DNA of 64,000 nucleotides from Actinoallomurus spadix (GTDB taxonomy: Bacteria; Actinomycetota; Actinomycetes; Streptosporangiales; Streptosporangiaceae), in NCBI RefSeq assembly GCF_024055725.1, contig NZ_JAMXMX010000008.1:297111-361110 (forward strand). Reading direction: 5' to 3'. Below the pieces are notes generated by a model that saw only the letters and a program-made list of their open reading frames with translations, was not told the DNA's origin and ran no database searches. The position numbers and the translations under genes were made by a program. This document shows positions 41,971 through 49,202 of this stretch, piece by piece. Position 1 is the stretch's first letter. Every line of letters starts with the position of its first letter.

Positions 41971-43538
41971 TCAGCTTGGCCGACAAATCGAGTAAGCCAA
42001 AGGGCAGAACCAAGCCAACGCGTACGCCCGATGGCCGCTCGACCATCTACAAGGGCAGCGATGGCCGCTGGCACGGCCGCGTCACGATGGGCGTGAAGAA
42101 CGACGGCAGCCCCGACCGGCGCCACGTCACCGCCAAGACCGAAAGGGAGGTGACGAAGAAAGTCCGCGAGCTGGAAGCCAAGCGCGACGCCGGAAAGGTC
42201 GACAAACCTGGTCGTCCACCGACCGTGGAAAAGTGGATGACCTACTGGCTCACGACCGTACTGCCGCTTAAGCAGACGGCACCCAACACGATCAGTGCCT
42301 ACTGGTCGGACTGTCGAAACTGGATCTTCCCGAACATCGGCCGTCACCGGATCGACCGCTGCCAGCCCGAACACCTCGAAGCGCTCTACTCGAAGATGTT
42401 CGCCGCCGGCAAGAAGCCGAGCCACGTCCGCAAGGTCCACGCGATCATCTCCAGTGCCTACAGCGTCGCCGTACGGCGACAACGCGTCGGCCGGAATCCC
42501 GCCGAACTCGTCCAGCCGCCACGGCTCGACAACCCGGAACTCAAGTCACTGACCCGCGACGAGGCGCGAAAGGTCCTTGCCGAGGCTCAGCAGCGTCCCA
42601 ACGGGGCTCGCTGGTCGGTCGGGCTGTCGTGTGGCCTACGTCAGGGCGAGGTCCTGGGGCTGCGCTGGCCGTATCTCGTCGCCACCTGCCTCGGCTGCGA
42701 TCACAGCGGATCGGTGATCGGCTGGTGGGTCACCGACTCACCGAAGTGCCCGAGGTGCGGTGACGATCGCTACCGCGCCGAGGCGCGCGTGTGGTTCCAG
42801 CTCCAGCGGACCACATGGCAACACGGCTGCGACGATTCCGCGGAATGCACGAAGGACAAGCACCGCCGCCCCTGCCCCGACGATTGCCCGAAGGCCAAGC
42901 GGACGTCCGGACGCCGCCACAAGTGCGTCCCCGAGGACGCCAAGGGTCTCTGCCCGAAGAACTGCGTCAGGCACGCGTCCACGTGCCCGAAGCGCACAGG
43001 CGGAGGGCTCGTCTTCCGCCAGATCAAGGAACGGCGGAAGAAGACGATCGCCCTCGCCGACGAACTGGTGGAAGTCCTACGCCACCACTTCGCGTGGCAG
43101 GAGCGGCAGCGCAAGCGGGCCGGCAGTGTCTGGGAGGGACACGATCTCGTGTTCTGCCAGCCGAACGGCCGTCCGATCGATCCTCGCCGCGACTGGGATG
43201 CCTGGGCGGATCTCCTCCGCGCCGCCGGTCTCCCGCACTACCGCGTCCACGCCGCCCGCCACACGGCCGCGACGCTCCTCCTCGAACAAGGGGTAGCCCT
43301 CGCCGTGGTCCAAGAGATCCTGGGGCACTCCGACATCCGCGTCACCCGCGGCTACACGCACGTCGCCTCGCCCCTCGTCCACGACGCCGCCCAGCGCATC
43401 GGCCGAGCGCTGTTCACGGCGAATGAGACCGAGAATGAGACCAGGGACGACGAAGGGCGCCTCTCCGAAGGAGAGGCGCCCACGTCACAGACGAGCCGCC
43501 TGTCGGAATCGAACCGACGACCTATTCATTACGAGTGA
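41967..43538 (+). CDS. int: Tyrosine-recombinase integrase with Cys-rich insertion
   Basis: 523 aa. The N-terminal arm-binding domain reads G-S-I/T-Y-K-G-S-D-G-R-W-H-G. The SAM-like core domain spans about residues 75-180. Catalytic R lies in S-C-G-L-R-Q-G-E-V-L-G-L-R-W, H-A-A-R-H-T-A-A-T and L-G-H-S-D-I supply the box II residues, and Y lies in R-G-Y-T-H-V. About 100 residues with some 16 Cys interrupt it between box I and the rest (about 230-350). The last codons, S-E-S-N-R-R-P-I-H-Y-E, are encoded by the tRNA-Thr 3' end. Confidence 0.95.
   Translation: MISLADKSSKPKGRTKPTRTPDGRSTIYKGSDGRWHGRVTMGVKNDGSPDRRHVTAKTEREVTKKVRELEAKRDAGKVDKPGRPPTVEKWMTYWLTTVLPLKQTAPNTISAYWSDCRNWIFPNIGRHRIDRCQPEHLEALYSKMFAAGKKPSHVRKVHAIISSAYSVAVRRQRVGRNPAELVQPPRLDNPELKSLTRDEARKVLAEAQQRPNGARWSVGLSCGLRQGEVLGLRWPYLVATCLGCDHSGSVIGWWVTDSPKCPRCGDDRYRAEARVWFQLQRTTWQHGCDDSAECTKDKHRRPCPDDCPKAKRTSGRRHKCVPEDAKGLCPKNCVRHASTCPKRTGGGLVFRQIKERRKKTIALADELVEVLRHHFAWQERQRKRAGSVWEGHDLVFCQPNGRPIDPRRDWDAWADLLRAAGLPHYRVHAARHTAATLLLEQGVALAVVQEILGHSDIRVTRGYTHVASPLVHDAAQRIGRALFTANETENETRDDEGRLSEGEAPTSQTSRLSESNRRPIHYE
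43422..43442 (+). repeat. Arm-type repeat inside the integrase gene
   Basis: AATGAGACC, GAG, AATGAGACC: an exact tandem with a 12-bp period, the cleanest copy of the motif also at 18230, 20603, 24083, 27696 and 27917. It stands on the integrase side (P') of att. Confidence 0.65.
43455..43481. terminator. Perfect hairpin in the integrase 3' end
   Basis: GGGCGCCTCTCC and GGAGAGGCGCCC form a 12-bp perfect stem with a GAA loop, within the last 28 integrase codons and 12 bp before the tRNA-derived att. It may end tRNA transcription (minus strand) on entering the element. Confidence 0.65.
43493..43536 (-). repeat. att copy 3, within the intact tRNA-Thr
   Basis: The 44-bp segment shared with 23932 and 27766. 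It covers the T-arm, variable loop and anticodon-arm 3' side, so each insertion rebuilds a complete tRNA. Confidence 0.93.
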
Positions 43539-43566
43539 ATCGCTCTGCCGACTGAGCTAAGGCGGC
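43494..43566 (-). tRNA. tRNA-Thr (CGU anticodon)
   Basis: 73 nt. Acceptor stem GCCGCCT/AGGCGGC pairs perfectly. The anticodon stem is ATTCA/TGAAT with loop CTCGTAA, giving CGT. The T-loop G-T-T-C-G-A-T-T-C is canonical, and no CCA is encoded. It is the integration target of the whole island array. Confidence 0.95.
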
Positions 43567-43628
43567 CTGCCACACAGCGTGTGACGCGAAGAGTCTACCG
43601 GGTTCCCCGGGCTCCTCGTACACCCATA

Positions 43629-45134
43629 TCAGTGGCACATGGTGTTCTTCCTCGGCGGAGTGCCGGTGAGGAGGTAGCGGTCCACGGCGGTGGTGATGCA
43701 GGGGTTGCCCTGGAGGTAGGCCGTGTGGCCGTCGCCGTCGAGGCTGAGCAGGACGCCGGACTTCAGCTCCGACGCGAGGCCCTGGGCCCACTTGTACGGG
43801 GTGGCCGGGTCACGGGTGGTGCCGACGACGAGGATGGGCCTGGCGCCGTTGGCGGCGAAGGCCTGGGGTCTGGTGTTGTCCTGGACGGGCCAGTAGGCGC
43901 ACGGCAGGGTGCCCCAGACGACGAACCGGCCGAAGAGCGGGGCGGCCTTCTTGGCGCGGGCGGCCTGGTCCTTCCAGGCGTTGAGGTCGCGGTCGTACGG
44001 CTTGTCGACGCAGTTGATGGCCATGTTGGCCTCGGTCTGGTTGGAGTAGGACCCGTCCTTGTTGCGCTCGATGAGGAGGTCGCCGAGGCGGAGGAGGGTG
44101 GTGCCGTCGTTCTGGTCGATGGCGTTCCGCAGCGCGAGTTTCAACACCGGCCAGGTCTGCTTGTTGTAGAGGGCGGCGGCGACGCCGAGTTCGACCATGG
44201 AGCCGTCGACGACGCGGCCGTCGTTCAGGCCGTTGTGGAGGGGCTTCTTTCTGGTCTGGTCGAACAGCCGGCCGAGGCGGTCGAGGGCCGCGTCGGTGTC
44301 GCCGGTGCCGAGGGGGCAGTCCTTGGTGGTGACGCAGTCGGCGGCGAAGGCCCGGGTGGCGGTGTCGAAGCCCTTGGCCTGCTCGATGTTGATGGCGTCG
44401 GCGCTGAGTTTCGGGTCGATGGCGCCGTCGAGGACGAGGGCGCGGACGTGCTTGGGGAACTCGTGGGCGTAGTACGCGCCGAGGTAGGTGCCGTACGAGG
44501 CGCCGTAGTAGGTGAGGCCCTTGTCGCCGAGGGCGGCGCGCAGGACGTCCATGTCGTGGGCGGCGTTGGCGGTGCCGACGTGCGGGAGCAGCGTGGGGAT
44601 GCGGTTCTTGCACTCGTCGGCCCAGGTCTTGCTGACGTCGACGAGGTCGTTCAGCTCGGTCTGGTTCGTGGGCGAGGTGTCGGTCTCGAAGAACCGGTCG
44701 AGCTGTTTACCGTTCAGGCAGCGGACCGAGGGGCGGCTCTGGCCGACGCCGCGCGGGTCGAAGCCGACGATGTCGAAGTTGCGGCGCAGGTCGGGGCCGA
44801 ACGAGCGGGCGGAGCCGCGGGCGAACTCGACGCCGGAGCCGCCGGGGCCGCCGGGGTTGAGGACGAGTGATCCTCTGCGCTGGCCGCTCTCGGCGGGCAG
44901 GCGGATCACCGCGAGCGTGAGGGTGCGGTTGGTCGGGTGGGCGTAGTCGAGAGGCACCCGGATGCTGCCGCACTGGAAGCCGCCACCGCAGTCGTGCCAG
45001 GAGATCCGCTGACCGTAGACGGCGGCGCTGCCGCCGGCGGAGGGCGCCGACGCCGTGGACTTCGGGGTGTCCGTGCAGGCGGTCACCACGATCGCGGCCG
45101 CTGCCAGCACGGAGACCGTACGGAACTTCTTCAC
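43629..45134 (-). CDS. TAP-type alpha/beta hydrolase lipoprotein (tripeptidyl aminopeptidase-like)
   Basis: 501 aa. The signal peptide ends in a lipobox (V-T-A-C), so it is a surface lipoprotein. N-P-G-G-P-G-G-S-G is the oxyanion region, Y-Y-G-A-S-Y-G-T-Y holds the catalytic Ser (G-x-S-x-G), D lies in T-T-R-D-P-A-T-P and H in G-D-G-H-T-A-Y. The C-terminal T-A-P-like segment closes with P-P-R-K-N-T-M-C-H. It cleaves short N-terminal peptides outside the cell. A SlpD/E-like gene beside tRNA-Thr and holB is also found in Streptomyces. Confidence 0.92.
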   Translation of the reverse strand: MKKFRTVSVLAAAAIVVTACTDTPKSTASAPSAGGSAAVYGQRISWHDCGGGFQCGSIRVPLDYAHPTNRTLTLAVIRLPAESGQRRGSLVLNPGGPGGSGVEFARGSARSFGPDLRRNFDIVGFDPRGVGQSRPSVRCLNGKQLDRFFETDTSPTNQTELNDLVDVSKTWADECKNRIPTLLPHVGTANAAHDMDVLRAALGDKGLTYYGASYGTYLGAYYAHEFPKHVRALVLDGAIDPKLSADAINIEQAKGFDTATRAFAADCVTTKDCPLGTGDTDAALDRLGRLFDQTRKKPLHNGLNDGRVVDGSMVELGVAAALYNKQTWPVLKLALRNAIDQNDGTTLLRLGDLLIERNKDGSYSNQTEANMAINCVDKPYDRDLNAWKDQAARAKKAAPLFGRFVVWGTLPCAYWPVQDNTRPQAFAANGARPILVVGTTRDPATPYKWAQGLASELKSGVLLSLDGDGHTAYLQGNPCITTAVDRYLLTGTPPRKNTMCH

Positions 45135-45219
45135 GCCGTCACCGTTCTCATCGCCGTTGAGTGTCCCTGGCAGCCTACGCGGATCAGTGCGCGTTTTCGC
45201 TACTCAGCGTGTTGGCGAG

Positions 45220-46047
45220 TCATCCCAGAGTGTCGCCATAGCGCTGGTCGTGCTGTTTGCGGGGCGAGCAGACGGACGCGGACGGGCAGGCGCAGCGGCC
45301 GCCGCCGTCGAGCCGTACGGTGACCGTGTCGGAGGGCACGTTACGGCCGACGACCTGGCCGGCGCCGGAGTCGGTCTGCACGCGGGCGCCGAGCCGGGGC
45401 ATGCGCTGGTGCGCCTCGACGTACAGCGGGTGCTCGTACTTCAGGCAGCACATGAGCCGCCCGCAGGCGCCGGCGATGCGCAGCGGGTTGACCGGCAGGT
45501 CCTGTTCCTTGGCCATCCGCACCGACACCGGCTCGAAGTCCTTGAGGAAGGTGGCGCAGCACAGGTCACGTCCGCACGGGCCGATGCCGCCCTGCAGACG
45601 TGCCTCGTCGCGCGGGCCGACCTGGCGGAGCTCGACGCGGGCCTTCATCGCGCGGGCGAGGTCGCGGACGAGTGCGCGGAAGTCGACGCGGTTCGGCGCC
45701 GAGAAGTAGATCTTGTAGACGTTGTCCTGGTCGAGGTAGTCGACGCCGATGACCTTCATCGGGAGGTCGTGCTTGCGGATGAGGCGCTTGGCGATGGAGC
45801 GCGCCTCCACGCGGCGCCGCCGGTTGGCCTCGTCGCGGGCGAGGTGCTCCTCGCCGGCGAGGCCGGCGCAGACCGGCAGGTCGACGTCCTCGGAGACCCA
45901 CTGCGGGGCCCAGATGCACTCGGCGACCTCGGAGCCGGCGTCGGTGGGGACGAGGACCTTGTCGCCGACCTTCGGTGAGTACGGCCCCGGGTCGAGGTAG
46001 TAGAGACGTCCGTACCGCGAAAAGCTGACGGCCATCATCATGCCCAT
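45220..46047 (-). CDS. PSP1 C-terminal domain protein (RicT/YaaT-like)
   Basis: 275 aa. P-N-R-V-D-F-R-A-L-V-R-D-L-A, G-G-I-G-P-C-G-R-D-L-C-C-A-T-F, I-A-G-A-C-G-R-L-M-C-C-L-K-Y-E form the PSP1 signature with its Cys pairs. In Bacillus the homologue acts in the RicAFT complex that supports RNase Y; the actinobacterial role is not settled. Several in-frame Met codons at the start make the first four residues uncertain. It usually lies near holB. Confidence 0.92.
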   Translation of the reverse strand: MGMMMAVSFSRYGRLYYLDPGPYSPKVGDKVLVPTDAGSEVAECIWAPQWVSEDVDLPVCAGLAGEEHLARDEANRRRRVEARSIAKRLIRKHDLPMKVIGVDYLDQDNVYKIYFSAPNRVDFRALVRDLARAMKARVELRQVGPRDEARLQGGIGPCGRDLCCATFLKDFEPVSVRMAKEQDLPVNPLRIAGACGRLMCCLKYEHPLYVEAHQRMPRLGARVQTDSGAGQVVGRNVPSDTVTVRLDGGGRCACPSASVCSPRKQHDQRYGDTLG

Positions 46048-46122
46048 GACTCGCTCCGTCCGCCGGGGGGTCGACTGCCCGTCAGCCTACGTGCAACCGG
46101 TATCACTCCGGCGTGAGCGAGA

Positions 46123-46980
46123 TCACAGCCTTCCGATGGAGCGTGCCGCCGCGAGGGCCTGCCCGCGGTACGCGCCGCCGAACAGGACGACGTGGACGAG
46201 CAGCGGATGCAGCTGGTGCAGTGGCACGCGCGCCCGCCAGGCGCCGGCGAGCGGCGCCGCCTCGTCGTACGCGGCGAGGATCCGCTCGAGCCGCGGCGCG
46301 CCGAACAGCGCCAGCATCGCCAGGTCGGTCTCGCGGTGCCCGGCGTGCGCGGCCGGGTCGACGAGCCAGGCCCGGTCGCGACCCCACAGGACGTTGCCGG
46401 ACCACAGGTCGCCGTGGATGCGGGCGGGTGGTTCGGCGGGGCCGGCGACGTCCGGGATCCGGGCGGCGGCGCGTTCGATCTCCGCCGCGTCGCCGGACGA
46501 CAGCACGCCGCGGTCGACGGCCATCCGGACGTACGGCAGGACGCGGCGTTCGGCGTACCACTCCGGCCAGGACGCGCCGGCGGTGTTGTCCAGCGGCAGC
46601 TCGGCGATGTAGCCGCGCCACGGCGCGCCGTACGACTCCGCGCCCGCGCCGTGGAGGGCGGCCAGCTCCCGCCCGAACCGCTCGGCCGCCTCGTCGGTCG
46701 GCGCGGCGGTGTCGATCCACGGCAGGACGAGGGTCGTCTCGTCGGCGGCGAGGACCTCGGGGACGGGGCCCGGCGCGTCGTCGCCGGCGACGTGCCGCCA
46801 GCCCTCCGCCAGCCACCGCAGCCCCGCCGCCTCGGCCGCGAACAGCCCGTCGATGCGCCGCCGGGCCTCTTTCACGAAGACCCGGCGCCCGTCGGTGAGG
46901 GTGGCCCGCCGCAGGGACCACTCGTGGCTCGTGCCGAGGTCGGTGACCTCGGCGATGGGGGTGCCGAGGAGCCGGTCCAC
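46123..46980 (-). CDS. Fructosamine kinase family protein
   Basis: 285 aa with an aminoglycoside-phosphotransferase-like fold: V-F-V-K-E-A (ATP Lys), L-V-L-P-W-I-D-T hinge, R-I-H-G-D-L-W-S-G-N-V-L-W catalytic loop, and V-D-P-A-A-H metal motif. It phosphorylates ketosamine adducts for deglycation. It starts 2 bp past the stop of the upstream phosphatase gene, so the two are one operon. Confidence 0.93.
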   Translation of the reverse strand: MDRLLGTPIAEVTDLGTSHEWSLRRATLTDGRRVFVKEARRRIDGLFAAEAAGLRWLAEGWRHVAGDDAPGPVPEVLAADETTLVLPWIDTAAPTDEAAERFGRELAALHGAGAESYGAPWRGYIAELPLDNTAGASWPEWYAERRVLPYVRMAVDRGVLSSGDAAEIERAAARIPDVAGPAEPPARIHGDLWSGNVLWGRDRAWLVDPAAHAGHRETDLAMLALFGAPRLERILAAYDEAAPLAGAWRARVPLHQLHPLLVHVVLFGGAYRGQALAAARSIGRL

Positions 46981-46982
46981 GG

Positions 46983-47462
46983 TCAGCCGGCGTTCTTGAG
47001 CTGCTCGCGTACGTGGTCGAGCAGGCCGGGGACGGCGGCCTCGATCTGCTCGCGGACCTCCTCGAACGCGGAGTTCCGGCTGTAGTACGGGTCGGCGACG
47101 TCCAGGTGCGCGGCGTCCGGGTCGAACTCGCGCAGCAGCCGGATCTTGGCCGCGGCCTCCTCGTCCGGCGCGAGATACCGCAGGTCGCTCTGGTGCCCCT
47201 GGTCGAGCGCGATGATCAGGTCGTACCGGTCGAACCAGGCGGCCTCGAACTGCCGCGCCCGGTGGGCGGAGGTGTACCCGGCGCGGCGCAGCGTCGCGAC
47301 CGCGCGCTCGTCGGCGGGGTCGCCGACGTGCCAGTGCCCGGTGCCGGAGCTGTCGACCTCGACGTCGAGGCCCTCCTCTTCGACGTGGCGGCGGACGATG
47401 TGCTCGGCCATCGGGGAGCGGCAGATGTTGCCCGTGCAGACGAACGTGACGCGGTACGGCAT
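46983..47462 (-). CDS. Low-molecular-weight protein tyrosine phosphatase
   Basis: 159 aa. V-C-T-G-N-I-C-R-S-P-M-A-E is the C-x5-R-S P-loop, and D-V-A-D-P-Y-Y supplies the general-acid Asp. Pairing with fructosamine kinase is common in actinobacteria and may mean dephosphorylation of fructosamine-6-phosphates or arginine residues. Start ATG 47462. Confidence 0.93.
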   Translation of the reverse strand: MPYRVTFVCTGNICRSPMAEHIVRRHVEEEGLDVEVDSSGTGHWHVGDPADERAVATLRRAGYTSAHRARQFEAAWFDRYDLIIALDQGHQSDLRYLAPDEEAAAKIRLLREFDPDAAHLDVADPYYSRNSAFEEVREQIEAAVPGLLDHVREQLKNAG

Positions 47463-47628
47463 GCGGAAAGAGTATTCAGCGCCCTGCGGTTCGGCATCCA
47501 CAGCTTGTGGACGAACCCCCGGATCGGGGCAACCGAAATCGTGTCTCGGGAGTCTCAGGTTCGACGCTTCGGTTGTTGCCGGACTGGCCGTTCCATCCCA
47601 GCCGCAAGCGGAGAAGGGAACCGCTGGG

Positions 47629-49143
47629 ATGTCCGTGGACGAGGGATTCCAGATCGTGCCGCCGGAGCCGGCGAAGAGGCCCGGCCGGAGCGTCGCCCCG
47701 CTCGTCATCGGCGTGGTCGGCGCCATTCTGGTGGGGACGGTGCTCACCCTGCTCGTGTCGACTTTCTGGGCCCTCATCGCCGAGGCCGGCGGCTCCTGCG
47801 GAACGAGCGACGACGGGACCTCGCTCGGTCCGTGCCCCCGGGGCACGGCCTGGATGCTGCCGGTCTCGATCGTTTCGCTGTTCATCGTGGTGCCGGCCGC
47901 GCTCCTCGGCGTCGCCCGAGTGGGGTCCCGCCGGCTCGGCTGCCTCGGGGCCGTCGTCCTCGCCGCGGTGGGGATCTTCCCGGGCATGGCGGTCTTCCGC
48001 TGGTCGCACGGCAGGACGCTCGCCGCGGTGTGGCAGGCGCGGCCCGACCGGCCGATGACGGTGGAGGGGCTCGGCGGCTGGCTCTCCGGGCCGACGGTGG
48101 TCCGCGGCCGGTTCGACCGCCTCGTCGGGTACGACGTCGCCACCGGCGCCGTCCGCTGGACGTACACCGTGCCCGGACAGGACGTCCTGTGCGCGATGAG
48201 CCGTACGGCCGCCGACGGTGTCGGGCTGATCGCGCACGGCGCCGAGTCGCAGCCGTGCTCCCACGTGGCGGCCGTCGACCTGACCACCGGCCGCGCCCTG
48301 TGGGAGCGCACCGTGCCCGCCGACGGCGGCTCGACGGCGATCAACGCGGACGTCATCGCGGTCGCGGACGGCATGGCCGCCCTGCGGACCGCACACTCCG
48401 TCATGGCCGTACGCCTGCGCGACGGCACCCCGCTCTGGCAGGACAAGACGGCCGACCAGTGCCGCTTCGCGACCGTCGCCGCCGGGCACGGCCAGGTCCT
48501 GACCACGGTGTCGTGCGTCGACCAGGTGCCGGAGATCCGCGCCCTGGACGCCGGGACCGGGCACGCCCGGTGGACGGCGAAGGCCCCGATCCGGGGCACC
48601 ATCGCGAACATCCGGCCGCTGTCCGCAGACCCGGCGGTCGTCTGGATCCAGGAGAGCGGGCAGCGCGGCGTCAGTGTCGTGACCTCCTTCGACGAGACCG
48701 GCCGGGCGCGGGCGTCGATCCCCGTCGACGACGGGCAGCGGCGGCTGGACGTCGGCGACCACGGGTTCCGCGCCACGCCCGCCCGGGATGTCGTCCTGCA
48801 GGACGGGCTCCTCGTCGCCAAGGCGCAACTGCCCGGCGAGAAGTACCGCGTGGTCGCCTACGACCTGGCGGACGGCCGGCTGCGCTGGTCGGCCAAGACC
48901 GGTGACTTCGCCGCGATACAGGCCGAGCCCGGCCGCGTGCACCTCCTCGGCGACGCCACCTGGAAGCCGGGACTGTGGGCCCTGTCCCTGCGCGACGGGA
49001 GACTGAACTACCTCGGCCTCCCCCGCATCGCGGACTACGACGACGACCCGCTGTTCTACTCGACCGGGGACCGCTACGTCGTGCTCGCCGAACGGGCGGT
49101 ACAGCCGGGCAGCGCCCCGGTCGCCGTCTTCCGCGCCCACTGA
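47629..49143 (+). CDS. Membrane protein with PQQ-like beta-propeller
   Basis: 504 aa from ATG 47629 (GAGAAGGGA ribosome site). Three membrane helices lie in the first 140 residues (LVIGVVGAILVGTVLTLLV, ILP-type second, GAVVLAAVGIFPGMAV). The rest is a PQQ-like propeller: Y-D-V-A-T-G-A-V-R-W-T-Y, V-D-L-T-T-G-R-A-L-W-E-R, L-D-A-G-T-G-H-A-R-W-T, L-A-D-G-R-L-R-W-S. The propeller probably lies outside the membrane as a binding module; no catalytic residues are seen. Confidence 0.85.
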   Translation: MSVDEGFQIVPPEPAKRPGRSVAPLVIGVVGAILVGTVLTLLVSTFWALIAEAGGSCGTSDDGTSLGPCPRGTAWMLPVSIVSLFIVVPAALLGVARVGSRRLGCLGAVVLAAVGIFPGMAVFRWSHGRTLAAVWQARPDRPMTVEGLGGWLSGPTVVRGRFDRLVGYDVATGAVRWTYTVPGQDVLCAMSRTAADGVGLIAHGAESQPCSHVAAVDLTTGRALWERTVPADGGSTAINADVIAVADGMAALRTAHSVMAVRLRDGTPLWQDKTADQCRFATVAAGHGQVLTTVSCVDQVPEIRALDAGTGHARWTAKAPIRGTIANIRPLSADPAVVWIQESGQRGVSVVTSFDETGRARASIPVDDGQRRLDVGDHGFRATPARDVVLQDGLLVAKAQLPGEKYRVVAYDLADGRLRWSAKTGDFAAIQAEPGRVHLLGDATWKPGLWALSLRDGRLNYLGLPRIADYDDDPLFYSTGDRYVVLAERAVQPGSAPVAVFRAH

Positions 49144-49147
49144 CCTG

Positions 49148-49190
49148 CATGAGTACGGCCCACCCGCGCTGCGGGTGGGCCGTACTCATG
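49148..49190. terminator. Perfect 20-bp hairpin between convergent genes
   Basis: CATGAGTACGGCCCACCCGC and its exact reverse complement enclose a 3-nt loop, 4 bp past the propeller stop and 12 bp before the subtilase stop. It should act in both directions. Confidence 0.85.
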
Positions 49191-49202
49191 AGACGTCGGG
49201 CG

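Larger units (their letters stand above)
27766..43536. mobile_element. Integrative and conjugative element (AICE) in tRNA-Thr(CGU)
   Basis: Bounded by direct 44-bp repeats; the right one lies inside the functional tRNA-Thr gene. From left to right: an unknown zinc-ribbon protein, an ABC-3C-like conflict system, XRE and GntR regulators, an ATP-binding protein, HD and NUDIX enzymes, a second XRE regulator, and a transfer operon. That operon has small proteins, a DUF2637 membrane protein, a TraB/FtsK translocase, excisionase and integrase. The operon style, with 1- or 4-bp overlaps, matches pSAM2-type AICEs. No replication initiator is recognisable. Confidence 0.88.

Noticed and set aside
46983..48821. 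A long minus-strand frame extending the LMW phosphatase far upstream.
   Set aside because: The phosphatase fold begins at 47462. Beyond it the frame is antisense to the propeller gene and low-complexity, as expected in high-GC DNA.
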